Notes under the pieces: model-generated
Seen by the model: the letters and a program-made list of their open reading frames with translations, nothing else
Database searches by the model: none
What the model was told of the DNA's origin: nothing
Made by a program: the position numbers and the translations under genes
Shown: one piece after another, positions 24,308 through 33,115 of the stretch
Layout of the letters: every line of letters starts with the position of its first letter
Position numbering within the stretch: the first letter of the stretch is position 1
Source of the DNA: Prevotella sp.
Lineage (GTDB): Bacteria > Bacteroidota > Bacteroidia > Bacteroidales > Bacteroidaceae
Direction: 5' to 3'
Assembly: GCA_017934525.1 (NCBI GenBank)
Contig: JAGBJJ010000034.1
Span: forward strand, 1 to 33,567
DNA: 33,567 nt

Positions 24308-25225
24308 TTATAAAATTACAAACTTCACAGTGCTGGCATTCATGTCGATGGTGATTTCGAGGTCGCCACCGGGGAAGCCGTTGAACTGCCATGAGCCCTT
24401 GCCGCTGACATACTTGTCGGCGAAGCTGCCGTCGGCGCTGAAGGTGCATTCGGTAGCCTCGTCGTTGACTTTGTGGCCAATCGATGCGCCGCCATCCCAG
24501 CCTGTCAGCTTGGTGTAGAAGCGGAAGGTGAGGTCGCCTGCCTCAATCTTGAAGGTGCCTTTGTATATCTTACTGCCTATTTCGGTCTCGTAGATAATCC
24601 AGGGTTCAAGCGCTTCGGCATTGGCTGCACTGGGCTCTTTCCATCCACCGCAGCTGCCGATGAGCCAGATGGTGCCGATGCCTTTCACTGCGTTATAGGC
24701 AGCCATGTGCTTGAAGGTGACGTAGTTAGAAACAATCTCAGTGCCAGGCACCACCTCGTTTGAGGCGTTCCTGATGGTCGAACGAACGCGCATGGCAATC
24801 TCGCGGACGCCCTTGTCGACGTATTCCTCGGGGGTTCCGAAGCCGTCAATCTTGCAGATAGCCTCGGCAATCTCGTCGCCGCTGATGTTGACGTTGCACT
24901 CGTTGAAGTTGGTGTCCAGATAGATGGGCTTGCCGTCCTCGTCGGTGAGCCATTTCACGTTGCCGTTGTCGACCACACCCACCTGAATCTCGTAGGTGGC
25001 AATGGCATTGTAGACATAGTTGGGCTGCGACCATGTGAGGTTGACTTTGTTGTCGGCCGACAGCTGGATGAACTGCTCACTCATGGCCGGCGTGTTCAGC
25101 ACGAACTCCGTGGGAGCATTGTCCGGTCCGATGACGGGGTTGTCGTCGCGGTCGGTGTCGCATGCGTTGAACAGCATGGCAGCCATAGCAAGGAACAATC
25201 CGCTTCTCAAATATTTTGTTTTCAT
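24308..25225 (-). CDS. SusE-like outer membrane starch-binding lipoprotein
   Basis: The 305-residue protein has a lipoprotein signal (LFLAMAAMLFNAC, lipobox Cys22). An N-terminal SusE-type Ig domain follows, with the pattern EFVLNTPAMSEQFIQLSADN and LTWSQPNYVYNAIATYEIQV. The second half holds one beta-sandwich module, starting near GTIWLIGSCGGWKEPS, with aromatic residues suited to glucan binding. This is shorter than SusE of B. thetaiotaomicron (about 390 residues), which carries two binding modules, so one module appears to be missing. The gene sits between the SusD-like and SusF-like genes. Confidence 0.83.
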   Translation of the reverse strand: MKTKYLRSGLFLAMAAMLFNACDTDRDDNPVIGPDNAPTEFVLNTPAMSEQFIQLSADNKVNLTWSQPNYVYNAIATYEIQVGVVDNGNVKWLTDEDGKPIYLDTNFNECNVNISGDEIAEAICKIDGFGTPEEYVDKGVREIAMRVRSTIRNASNEVVPGTEIVSNYVTFKHMAAYNAVKGIGTIWLIGSCGGWKEPSAANAEALEPWIIYETEIGSKIYKGTFKIEAGDLTFRFYTKLTGWDGGASIGHKVNDEATECTFSADGSFADKYVSGKGSWQFNGFPGGDLEITIDMNASTVKFVIL

Positions 25226-25237
25226 AATCAGTATTTT

Positions 25238-25285
25238 TCTAAATAGTTATTCTACACAATTTCTAAATTGTTATTCTATACAATA
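25238..25285. repeat. Tandem 24-bp direct repeat in the susD-susE gap
   Basis: Two adjacent 24-base copies (25238-25261 and 25262-25285) differ at three positions, 21 of 24 identical. They fill most of the 65-bp intercistronic gap, and the second copy reaches the last part of the gap before the susD-like stop. Slippage could change the spacing; any effect on susE translation or mRNA processing is speculation. Confidence 0.75.
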
Positions 25286-25290
25286 TTGAC

Positions 25291-26880
25291 TTAATAACCA
25301 TCGTTCTGCTTGAGGTTCGAGTTGGCCATGATGTCACTTGAAGGAATGGGATAGAGGTTGAACTTGCTGTCTACGGCCTTGGGCGAGCCGTTGTTGCTGT
25401 TCATGCCTTTGTAAGCCCAGATGTACTTCTTGGTGGTCAGCATGCCGAAGCGCACCAGGTCGCTGCGGCGGTGGCACTCCCAGGCCAGCTCGCGGCCACG
25501 CTCGTCGATGACGTCGTTGCTGCTGGCAGCTACCAGCGCATCGATGCCGGCACGAGTGCGAATCTGGTTGAGGAACCACAGACCGTCGTGACCGTTCACG
25601 TTGACATTGACGCCGCCGACAATCTGGCATTCAGCCAGCATCAGGTAGACGTCGGCCAGACGGAACATGGGGAAGTCTGTGTCGGGGAAGGAGTTGGCGC
25701 CGTCAATCATCAGTCCGTTGGCCTTCAGGTTGGTGAACTTCTTGAAGGCGTAGCCGTTCTCGAACGTGCTCAGGTCGGCGATATCCTTGGTCTGTCCGTT
25801 GGTGTAGAACTTGGCGCGCTGATCCTTGGCTGCATCAAACTTGTTGACGAATTCAGGAGTCAGGCGAATACCACCCCAGCCATTGCCGCCCAGACCGAAG
25901 TCGGCTGCAGGGTCGGCCTTGCCGCCGCAGGCAGCGTTGATGATGTAGGTCGTGCCGCCGTAAGCCTGGGTGTAGATGTGGTCCTGATAAACGCTGAAGA
26001 TAATCTCGTGGCCCAGGCCCAGCATCTGGTCGTTGTCGGCACAGAACATCTTGTAGTAGTCATCAGCCGACTCAAGCGTGTAGCCCAGGTTGATGATGTC
26101 CTGACAGTACTCTGCACACTTGGCGTAGTTGGCCGTGCCGGTGTAAACCTCTGCATTCAGATAGAGTTTGGCCAGCAGCATGTAGGCCAGACCCTTGCCG
26201 GCGCGATACTTCTCGGGGTCGGCAGGAAGAATCTTGGTGATGTCTTCCAGTTCGGTAACCAGCCAGTTGAAGAGGTCGGCGCGCTTTATCTGTTCGGGGT
26301 TGGCACCGCCCACCTTCGAGTTTTCGTCGGTGAAGGGCACGTTGCCGAACATGTCGATGGCGTGGTAGTAGCTCAGAGCGCGCAGTGCACGGGCCTCAGC
26401 GCGGTACTGCTGCATCTTGGCGTCGTCAGCAAAGCTGCTCTCGTCGATGCGGCGAATCACTTCGTTGCAGATGGAGATTTGGTAGAACAGGCGGGCATAG
26501 GCAGCCGTGACGAAAACGTCGTTGGTGCTCCAGCACAGGCCGTGCAGGTCCTTGATGGTCTGGTCGTTCCATCCCATCACCACCTCGTCGGTGGGGAGTT
26601 CTTCCAGATTGAACAGTGCGCGAAGGTATTGACCGAATCCGCCGTCGATTGACTTGATGTCAGGATCGCCGCTTTCGCCGTCAGGCGAGCTGACGGACAG
26701 AGCAGAGTAGCATTTGGCCAGAAGTTGATTGAAGGCCTCGGGCGACGTCAGCATATTCTCCGGCAGATCAAGATTCGGATCGATGGGCGTGACGTCCAGG
26801 TCGCCCGTGCATGCCGTAAACGACAGCGTCGTGGCCAGGGCAACCGTGTAAAAACCGTTTTTCAATATATTCTTTTTCAT
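25291..26880 (-). CDS. SusD/RagB-family nutrient-binding lipoprotein
   Basis: The 529-residue product is the SusD-type lid of a SusC channel; it captures glycans and delivers them to the transporter. The lipoprotein signal ends at SFTAC (Cys24). Diagnostic SusD stretches are FNQLLAKCYSALS, YARLFYQISICNEVIRRID, the TPR-like RAEARALRALSYYHAIDMFGNVPF, and the C-terminal LADVYLMLAECQIVGG with RTRAGIDALVA and ELAWECHRRSDLVRFG. Length is normal. Context with SusE/F-like proteins and amylases points to starch or maltodextrin as ligand. It follows susC by 19 bp. Confidence 0.95.
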   Translation of the reverse strand: MKKNILKNGFYTVALATTLSFTACTGDLDVTPIDPNLDLPENMLTSPEAFNQLLAKCYSALSVSSPDGESGDPDIKSIDGGFGQYLRALFNLEELPTDEVVMGWNDQTIKDLHGLCWSTNDVFVTAAYARLFYQISICNEVIRRIDESSFADDAKMQQYRAEARALRALSYYHAIDMFGNVPFTDENSKVGGANPEQIKRADLFNWLVTELEDITKILPADPEKYRAGKGLAYMLLAKLYLNAEVYTGTANYAKCAEYCQDIINLGYTLESADDYYKMFCADNDQMLGLGHEIIFSVYQDHIYTQAYGGTTYIINAACGGKADPAADFGLGGNGWGGIRLTPEFVNKFDAAKDQRAKFYTNGQTKDIADLSTFENGYAFKKFTNLKANGLMIDGANSFPDTDFPMFRLADVYLMLAECQIVGGVNVNVNGHDGLWFLNQIRTRAGIDALVAASSNDVIDERGRELAWECHRRSDLVRFGMLTTKKYIWAYKGMNSNNGSPKAVDSKFNLYPIPSSDIMANSNLKQNDGY

Positions 26881-26899
26881 AATCGTTCTGTTTGCTGTT

Positions 26900-29800
26900 T
26901 TAGAAGTTAAGGCTTACACCGAGCAGGTAAGTGCGCGGCCGGGGATACATGTTATTGTCGATACCGCCGGCAACCTCAGGATCGAGTCCGTCGTAGTCGG
27001 TGATGGTCAGCACGTTCTGAGCTGTGAAGTGCACGCGTGCCCAGTCGCAGAGTTCATAGGCCAGAGTGACTTTGTCAAGCTTGAAGAACGAGGCGTTACG
27101 CACGTAGTAGTCGCTGATGTAGCGAGCCTGCGAGAAGTTAGAGTAGGGAGCCGATGACACGCGGTTCGAAATGAAGTTGTTGGTCCACATGTCGGCAATC
27201 ATCTCGCCGTCGGATGCCACGTTGTTGTAGACGTAGTTGTTCAGGTTGGCGCGGGCCGAGGCCGACAGCGTCCAGCGCTTATAGTTCAGCTCGGTGTTCA
27301 GACCGAAGGTCACGTCGGGATCGGGTTTGGTGTAGATGTAGCGGTCGTAATCGTCAATTTTGCCATCGGCGTTGCGATCCACGAACTGGTTGTCGATAGG
27401 CTTGCCGTTCTGGTCGTACACCTGCTGGTAGACCCAGAACGAGTTGATGGGATGACCGACGCTCTGCAGCTGCACCATGTTGTCCACACCGCCGGAGATG
27501 CCGCCGGTGCGCACACCGATGTAGGAAGGATCGTCGATGGCCGTCAGCTTGGTAATCTCATTCTTGTTATAGGCAAAGTTGACGCCCACTTCCCAACGCC
27601 AGTCTTTGGTCTGCACGGGCACCACATTCAGTGCCACCTCAATACCTTTGTTCTCCATGTTGCCGACGTTTCTGAGCAGCATGTCGACGAGGTTCGTGCC
27701 GTTGACGACGGGGATGGTGTTCAGCAAGTCTTCGGTCTTACGCTTGTAGACGTCGATACTACCGTTGATGCGGTTCTTCAGGAAACCGAAGTCAAGTCCG
27801 ATGTTATAGGTTGTGGTCTCCTCCCACTTCAGGTCAGCGTCGTAACCCTTCGGCGAGATAGGGATGATGAGCTTGTCGCCGAACATGTAGTATGAACCGA
27901 GCTGGTTGATGTGATAGGTTGCAATCGAAGGATAGTCGCCCTGACCGATGTTCTGCTGACCGGTGATACCCCAGCCCAGACGCAGCTTCAGGTTCGACAG
28001 CCAGTCGACGTTCTTCAAGAAGCCTTCCTCATTGATGCGCCATGCCAGAGCCACCGAGGGGAATAGACCCCACTTGTTGTTCTGGAAGCGCGAGGTGCCG
28101 TCGCGACGGATGGTGGCGGTCAGCAGGTAGCGGTCCATCAGGGTGTAGTTCAGTCGGCCGAAGAAGGAGACGAGATAGCTCTCGGTCTTGAACAGCGGCG
28201 TGGTGGCATACGGCGTGTGGTTGCCGTCGTTCGACTCCTTGTAGTCAGTCGTCTTGTTGAAGAAGTGCTGCCATGAGTAGCCAGCCATCAGGTCGAAGCG
28301 GCTGGCGATAGCCTCCAGCTCTTTGGCATAGTCGAGATAGAACTCCAGGGTCTGGTCGCGGCGCAGCTGGGTGTACTTCTCCCACAGGCCGGCTCCGTTT
28401 TGTGTCTTGTCGTGATAGGAAATCTCGCTCTGGTAGTCAGTCACGTTGTAGCCGTTTGACGTCGAGATGTCGAGACCGAGGTTCAGGTTGGCGCGCAGAC
28501 CGGGCACATACTTGAACTTATAGTCGAACTGGGCGTTACCCACGAAGCGGCGCACGTAGGCGTTCTTCTGCTGCTGAGCCAGCTGTGCCAGCGGGTTGAG
28601 CACCGACATGGTGTTGGGTGCGCCGTTGGTCTCCCAGCGGGTGAAGTCGTTCACGGGGCGAGCTGTGTGGTCGAACACCACGTCGCGGTGCTGATAGGGC
28701 GGCAGCATGGGGTTATACTTTACGGCAGCGCCGATGGCGCCGTTGTCAGCAAAGCGGTTGTGAGTGAACACACCCTTGCCATTGAGGCTGATGGTCAGGC
28801 GGTCGTCGAGCAGCGTCGGGGTCAGGTTCAGACCGACGGTTCCGCGCTCCATGTCATTGGTGCGCAGGATGCCCTCCTGGTCCAGCCAACCAGCCGACAG
28901 GCGGTAAGGCATCTTGAAGGTCTTAGCCTTGTTCTGTATGCCACCAGAGACACTGGCGTTGGTCTCCGACGAGAGGGCTGTGCGATAGATGAGGTCCTGC
29001 CAGTCGGTGTTGTAGACGGGGTTGCCGTTGGCATCCACCGGTCCCAGGGCAGCCACGGCGTCGGCCTTGTCGCCATAGTGCTCCATGAAGAATTTCTGCA
29101 GGCCGTAGGCGTCGAGCACGTCGACCGTCTCGCGCACCTGCTGCAGCGAGGTGTTCATGTCGAGCGTCACCTTGGGTTTGCCCGTGGCGCCCTTTTTGGT
29201 GGTGATGACGATCACACCGTTAGAAGCGCGCGAACCGTAGATGGCCGTAGCCGAGGCATCCTTCAGGATGGAGAAGCTCTCAATGTCGTTGGGGTTGATG
29301 GTCGACAGCACGTCGCTCGAGCCCGAGATGCCGGTTCCGCTGATGGGCAGACCGTCGATGACGATCAGAGGGTCGTTGCTGGCTGACAGCGACGAGCCGC
29401 CGCGGATGCGGATGGTTGAACCGGCACCGGGCTGACCGCTGTTGCTGGTGATGGTCACACCGGCCGACTTGCCCTGGAGCAGGTCTGCAGGCGATGTGGC
29501 GAAACCCTTGCCCAGCTGGTCGGCTTCAATCGATTGTACCGAACCGGTGGCATCGCTCTTCTTCACTGTACCGTAGCCGATGACCACGATGTCGTTGAGC
29601 ACCGTCAGGTCGTCCTGCAGCGTCACTTCCACCGTGGGGGCGGCCTTCACTGTGGCAGCCTGATAGCCCATGAAGGTGACTTGGAGGTCGGCTCCGCGAT
29701 TAGCCTGCACGGTGAAGTTACCATTGAAGTCGCTCACCGTGGCCGTCTGGGTGCCCAGCACGCGCACGGTAGCTCCGATGATGTCTTCGCCAGCAGCATC

Positions 29801-29911
29801 TTTCACATGACCTTTCACAGTAATCTGTGCAAAGGCTCCCGCGCTTAGCATCATGCCCACCATGAGGACGAGCATTCTAAGCGGAAACTTAATGTTTACT
29901 TGCTTCATCAT
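26900..29911 (-). CDS. SusC/RagA-family TonB-dependent transporter
   Basis: The 1003-residue protein is an outer membrane TonB-dependent channel for oligosaccharides, paired with the SusD lid. It has a signal peptide (MLVLMVGMMLSAGAFAQ), a carboxypeptidase-regulatory-like domain (TVKGHVKDAAGEDIIGATV), and a TonB-box-like segment at DIVVIGYGTVKKSDATGSV. The plug contains IRIRGGSSLSASNDPLIVIDG and the SusC/RagA signature AIYGSRASNGVIVITTKKG. The rest is a 22-strand-type barrel ending in YPRPRTYLLGVSLNF, with a terminal Phe. Length is typical of SusC. Two ATG codons in a row start the frame. It heads the operon and is divergent from the regulator gene. Confidence 0.95.
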   Translation of the reverse strand: MMKQVNIKFPLRMLVLMVGMMLSAGAFAQITVKGHVKDAAGEDIIGATVRVLGTQTATVSDFNGNFTVQANRGADLQVTFMGYQAATVKAAPTVEVTLQDDLTVLNDIVVIGYGTVKKSDATGSVQSIEADQLGKGFATSPADLLQGKSAGVTITSNSGQPGAGSTIRIRGGSSLSASNDPLIVIDGLPISGTGISGSSDVLSTINPNDIESFSILKDASATAIYGSRASNGVIVITTKKGATGKPKVTLDMNTSLQQVRETVDVLDAYGLQKFFMEHYGDKADAVAALGPVDANGNPVYNTDWQDLIYRTALSSETNASVSGGIQNKAKTFKMPYRLSAGWLDQEGILRTNDMERGTVGLNLTPTLLDDRLTISLNGKGVFTHNRFADNGAIGAAVKYNPMLPPYQHRDVVFDHTARPVNDFTRWETNGAPNTMSVLNPLAQLAQQQKNAYVRRFVGNAQFDYKFKYVPGLRANLNLGLDISTSNGYNVTDYQSEISYHDKTQNGAGLWEKYTQLRRDQTLEFYLDYAKELEAIASRFDLMAGYSWQHFFNKTTDYKESNDGNHTPYATTPLFKTESYLVSFFGRLNYTLMDRYLLTATIRRDGTSRFQNNKWGLFPSVALAWRINEEGFLKNVDWLSNLKLRLGWGITGQQNIGQGDYPSIATYHINQLGSYYMFGDKLIIPISPKGYDADLKWEETTTYNIGLDFGFLKNRINGSIDVYKRKTEDLLNTIPVVNGTNLVDMLLRNVGNMENKGIEVALNVVPVQTKDWRWEVGVNFAYNKNEITKLTAIDDPSYIGVRTGGISGGVDNMVQLQSVGHPINSFWVYQQVYDQNGKPIDNQFVDRNADGKIDDYDRYIYTKPDPDVTFGLNTELNYKRWTLSASARANLNNYVYNNVASDGEMIADMWTNNFISNRVSSAPYSNFSQARYISDYYVRNASFFKLDKVTLAYELCDWARVHFTAQNVLTITDYDGLDPEVAGGIDNNMYPRPRTYLLGVSLNF

Positions 29912-29987
29912 TACATTTAATTAGAGTTAATTTATTAGTATAATATTTTCTATATTCTCGTCTTTAGCTGATTTGGCAATTTCGGTG

Positions 29988-29995
29988 CAAAGATA
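29988..29995 (-). promoter_or_regulatory. Promoter -7 element of the susCDEF operon
   Basis: On the minus strand TATCTTTG fits the -7 consensus. +1 is expected near 29984, a leader of about 73 nt. No TTG is seen at the -33 spacing. The LacI-type palindrome core starts exactly 55 bp upstream. Confidence 0.7.
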
Positions 29996-30049
29996 TGTTT
30001 ATTTTAATGATGTTGTACTTTTTTTCGTTTAAATTCGTTATATAGGTAT

Positions 30050-30065
30050 ATGCAAACGTTTGCAT
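30050..30065. promoter_or_regulatory. LacI-type operator between susC and the regulator gene
   Basis: ATGCAAACGTTTGCAT is a perfect 16-bp palindrome with the central CG and the GCAAACGTTTGC core typical of LacI/GalR-family binding sites. It sits between divergent promoters, with 55 bp on each side to the susC -7 element (29995) and the lacI-type gene -7 element (30120). Confidence 0.85.
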
Positions 30066-30098
30066 CATCGCGCGCGAAGAAATAAAATAATGTGCGGC

Positions 30099-30127
30099 TT
30101 TGCGTTGCGAAGTTTTCCTTATCTTTG
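30099..30127 (+). promoter_or_regulatory. Promoter of the LacI-family regulator gene
   Basis: TTTG (30099-30102), 17 bases, then TATCTTTG (30120-30127) match both elements. +1 near 30131 leaves only about six bases before the first usable ATG at 30137. The palindrome lies 55 bp upstream of the -7 element, so the gene is probably autoregulated. Confidence 0.7.
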
Positions 30128-30136
30128 CACAGGCAA

Positions 30137-31177
30137 ATGGAGAATGAAGAGATGAAAGAAAATACCGTCATGACAATGAAAGACATCGCCCGCGAGCTCC
30201 ACGTCTCGGTGGCCACGGTATCGCGTGCGCTGAAAAACTCGCCGCGCATCTCGCAGGAGCAGCGCGAGCGCATTCAGCAGTATGCGCGCCAGCACAACTT
30301 CACGCCGAACGTGCTGGCCGAGTCGCTGCGTTTGTCAAGAGTGCAGCCGGTGAAGATTATCGGCGTCATCATGCCCGAGCTGGTTCACTACTATTTCTCC
30401 ACCATCCTGAAGGGCATTGAGGAAGAGGCCGAGGCCCGCGGCTACCGCATCATGGTGGCCCAGAGCGGCGAGCGGTACGAGCGCGAGGTGCGCCTGTGCC
30501 AGTTGTTCTATGAGAACAAGGTGTGCGGCATCATCGTGTCGCAGGCCAAGGACACTCACCGCTACGAGCACTTCCAGCGACTGATGGATGCCGGCGTCCC
30601 TCTGGTGTTCTACGACCGCATCTGCACCGGCGTGAATGCCAGTCGTGTGGTGGTCGACGACTACACGGGAGCCTTCAACGCTGTGAGCCACCTCATCGAG
30701 ACGGGCTGCCGCCACATTGCCTTCTTTGGGTCGCAGATGAACCTGGAGATATCGAAGAACCGTTTCAATGGCTACAAGGATGCACTCCTGAAACATGGCC
30801 TTCGCTTCGACGAGCGTCTGGCGCAGGTGTGCGACAATCGGTCGGATGCCGAGTTGCTCACGCCGTCGCTCTTCGACGAGGAGCCCTATCCCGACGGTTT
30901 CTTCGCCGTCAACGACGACACGGCCATAGGCATACTCTACACAGTGAAGCGCATGGGGCTGCGTGTGCCTGAAGACGTGAGCATCTGCGGTTTCACCAAC
31001 GGCGAGCGCGCCACGGCCTGCGACCCGATGCTCACCACGGTAGAGCAGCGTGGCGTCAGGGTGGGTGAGGAGGCCGCCAACATCCTCATCGGCCACGTAG
31101 AGGGCACCATCCCCGAGGGCCACATTGAGCGCCGTATTGTCCGCACGAGGCTCATAGTCCGCGGGACGACGCGGTGA
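30137..31177 (+). CDS. LacI-family transcriptional regulator, probable starch-system regulator
   Basis: The product is a LacI/GalR-type regulator of about 346 residues. The helix-turn-helix MKDIARELHVSVATVSRAL starts about 14 residues in, with the hinge region LAESLRLSRVQPVKIIGVI after it. The effector domain is of periplasmic-binding type, with PLVFYDRICTGVNASRVVVDD, HIAFFGSQMNLEISKNRFNG, PDGFFAVNDDTAIGIL and VSICGFTNGERATACDPMLTTV. The start is uncertain: ATGs at 30137, 30152, 30170 and 30176 all keep the HTH, and the first fits the promoter best. Its likely targets are susC, its own gene and the amylase operon, given the shared operators. The effector may be a maltodextrin or glucose derivative; this is inferred. 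Regulator and MFS genes are 72 bp apart. Confidence 0.9.
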   Translation: MENEEMKENTVMTMKDIARELHVSVATVSRALKNSPRISQEQRERIQQYARQHNFTPNVLAESLRLSRVQPVKIIGVIMPELVHYYFSTILKGIEEEAEARGYRIMVAQSGERYEREVRLCQLFYENKVCGIIVSQAKDTHRYEHFQRLMDAGVPLVFYDRICTGVNASRVVVDDYTGAFNAVSHLIETGCRHIAFFGSQMNLEISKNRFNGYKDALLKHGLRFDERLAQVCDNRSDAELLTPSLFDEEPYPDGFFAVNDDTAIGILYTVKRMGLRVPEDVSICGFTNGERATACDPMLTTVEQRGVRVGEEAANILIGHVEGTIPEGHIERRIVRTRLIVRGTTR

Positions 31178-31249
31178 GGTCGGAAAAGGGCGTGGCAACA
31201 TTATAACGCAGTTACGAAAATAACGAAACACCGAAATAACAAGAGAAAA

Positions 31250-32623
31250 ATGAAACAAAAACCTGACTTGTCGTTTTGGAAGCTCTGGAACCTGAGCTTC
31301 GGATTCTTCGGAGTGCAGATAGCCTATGCACTCCAGAGTGGAAACGTGTCGCGCATCTTCCGCACGCTCGGTGCCGACCCGCATAACCTCAGCTATTTCT
31401 GGATTCTGCCCCCGCTGATGGGCATGATAGTGCAACCCGTCGTGGGCACCCTCAGCGACCGCACCTGGACCCGCTTCGGCCGCCGCATACCCTATCTCTT
31501 CGTCGGCGCCGCCGTGGCCGTAGCAGTGATGTGCCTGCTGCCCAACAGCGGTTCGCTCGGTCTGTCGGTGTCGGCCGTGATGATGTTCGGTCTCGTCATG
31601 CTCATGCTCCTCGACACCAGCATCAACATGGCCATGCAGCCCTTCAAGATGCTCGTGGGCGATATGGTCAACGAGCGGCAGAAGGCCAAGGCCTACAGCA
31701 TCCAGTCGTTCCTGTGCAACGCTGGCTCGGTAGTGGGCTTCCTCTTCCCCTTCATCTTCACCGCCATCGGCCTGAGCAATGTGGCGCCCGAGGGCATCGT
31801 GCCCGACTCGGTCATCTGGTCGTTCTACATCGGCGCGCTGATTCTAATCCTTTGCGTCGTCTACACCGTCGTCAAGGTACGTGAGTGGCCCCCGAAGGAG
31901 TATGAAGAATATAATGGGAAGACCACCCATTCGTCATCCTCTTCCGCCAGTAAGACTATAGAAGCCCCCTCTGAGGCCGCAGGAGATACCACCTCCAACT
32001 GGTTCACCCTCCTTCGCAAGGCCCCTGTCACCTTTTGGAAAGTAGGTCTGGTGCAGTTCTTCTGCTGGGCCGGCATGCTCTACATGTGGACCTATGTCGT
32101 CGACGCCGTGTCGCTCACCGTCTGGGGCACAGCCGACGCCGCCACCGAAGACTATCAGGCAGCCGGCAACTGGACGGGCGTGCTCTATGCCATCCAGGCC
32201 ATGGGCTCCGTGGTGTGGGCCACGCTGCTGCCGCGCTTCAAGAATGTAAAGATGGCCTATAGCGTCAGTCTGGTGCTGGGTGGCCTGGGCTTCCTGCTCA
32301 TCCCCTTCTGTCCCGACAAGTATCTGCAGATACTGCCCTTCCTGCTCATCGGTTGCGGCTGGGCCGCCATGCTCGCCATGCCCTTCACCATCGTCACCAA
32401 CGCCCTGCAGGGCTACGGTCACATGGGTACCTATCTGGGACTCTTCAACTGCACCATCTGCCTGCCGCAAATCATCGCCGCCGTGCTGGGCAAGCCCATC
32501 ATGCACCTCGTCGGCGGTTCGCAGACGTCGATGATGCTCGTTGCCGGCGTGCTCTTCGTCATCGGTTCGCTCTGCGTCTTCACTATCCAGGAGCGACGCA
32601 GCACTGCCGCTGCAGCGCAGTAG
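31250..32623 (+). CDS. MFS sugar permease, SLC45/maltose type
   Basis: The 457-residue integral membrane protein has about twelve hydrophobic segments in two halves, separated by a Ser-rich polar loop near residues 220-245 (THSSSSSASKTIEAP). The N-terminal half has the MFS signature PVVGTLSDRTWTRFGRRIPY between helices 2 and 3. The opening LSFWKLWNLSFGFFGVQIAYALQ and the motif NMAMQPFKMLVGDMV are typical of the proton-linked sucrose/maltose SLC45-like permeases found near Bacteroidota starch loci. It would carry maltose or a short maltodextrin from the periplasm into the cell. It follows the regulator gene on the same strand with no obvious own promoter. Confidence 0.88.
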   Translation: MKQKPDLSFWKLWNLSFGFFGVQIAYALQSGNVSRIFRTLGADPHNLSYFWILPPLMGMIVQPVVGTLSDRTWTRFGRRIPYLFVGAAVAVAVMCLLPNSGSLGLSVSAVMMFGLVMLMLLDTSINMAMQPFKMLVGDMVNERQKAKAYSIQSFLCNAGSVVGFLFPFIFTAIGLSNVAPEGIVPDSVIWSFYIGALILILCVVYTVVKVREWPPKEYEEYNGKTTHSSSSSASKTIEAPSEAAGDTTSNWFTLLRKAPVTFWKVGLVQFFCWAGMLYMWTYVVDAVSLTVWGTADAATEDYQAAGNWTGVLYAIQAMGSVVWATLLPRFKNVKMAYSVSLVLGGLGFLLIPFCPDKYLQILPFLLIGCGWAAMLAMPFTIVTNALQGYGHMGTYLGLFNCTICLPQIIAAVLGKPIMHLVGGSQTSMMLVAGVLFVIGSLCVFTIQERRSTAAAAQ

Positions 32624-32662
32624 GAGGCCAACGGCAGCCCCGACTCCCGCTTCTTTGCAACG

Positions 32663-32699
32663 GATAATGGCCGGAATTCATTAAATTCCGGCCATTATC
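32663..32699 (+). terminator. Palindromic terminator-like repeat after the permease
   Basis: GATAATGGCCGGAATT (32663-32678) pairs perfectly with AATTCCGGCCATTATC (32684-32699) across a 5-nt loop, a 16-bp stem. It lies 40 bp after the permease stop and is followed by AT-rich DNA without a pure T tract. It shares GGCC and AATT words with the repeat at 17947-18006. Confidence 0.65.
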
Positions 32700-33026
32700 T
32701 GTTAAATTTTGGCCATTATTTTTCGTTGCCGTGTCACATTTGCGGCACAAAATGCCTATAGTGTCAGACAAACTTTATAACTTTGGAAGAAAAAGCAATC
32801 TTTTTGATAAATAAAGGCAGTTCGGGGAGATTGGGAAATGTGGCGGTTTACGATTTTGAGAGCGTTCTCAATTCCACGTTCTGCTTTGGATTGCTTTCAC
32901 AGAGCCCCGACTCAGGGCCATCAGCCATTTCTATGGATTCTTCATCGGGTGCAAAAGTTTTGAAGCTGTCAAAAAAAATTATTACTACGTTTTATGCTCT
33001 ATACCGGCTTAATAAACGTGAAATCG

Positions 33027-33057
33027 TTGTCAGAATCGGATTGTTTTTGTACCTTTA
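33027..33057 (+). promoter_or_regulatory. Probable promoter of the TPR-like lipoprotein gene
   Basis: TTG (33027-33029), 20 bases, then TACCTTTA (33050-33057), which differs from TAnnTTTG in the last base only. +1 near 33061 would give a leader of about 55 nt. Confidence 0.45.
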
Positions 33058-33115
33058 TCCCCCAAAATAACACCGAGGCTTATATTTGCCTCACGCAATA
33101 AAGAATGAACGAAAT

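Larger units (their letters stand above)
32624..33115. other. Gene-free AT-rich region between the permease and the last gene
   Basis: After the permease stop come a palindrome (32663-32699), a further AAATTTTGGCC word (32704-32714), and a lone TAACTTTG at 32778-32785 that fits the -7 consensus but has no -33 partner. A reading frame from a TTG at 32783 gives 95 residues with no recognisable motif and starts inside that -7 box, so it is not called. Base composition turns more AT-rich toward the right. No RNA gene was recognised. Confidence 0.6.

Noticed and set aside
29912-30136. The susC-lacI palindrome as a plain LacI repressor site overlapping the promoter
   Set aside because: It lies 55 bp away from both -7 boxes, so simple occlusion of RNA polymerase does not fit; looping repression with the distant site at 22670 remains possible but less likely.
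32783-33070. 95-codon frame from a TTG after the permease
   Set aside because: The TTG lies inside a -7-like box, no start signal precedes it, and the product resembles nothing known to me.
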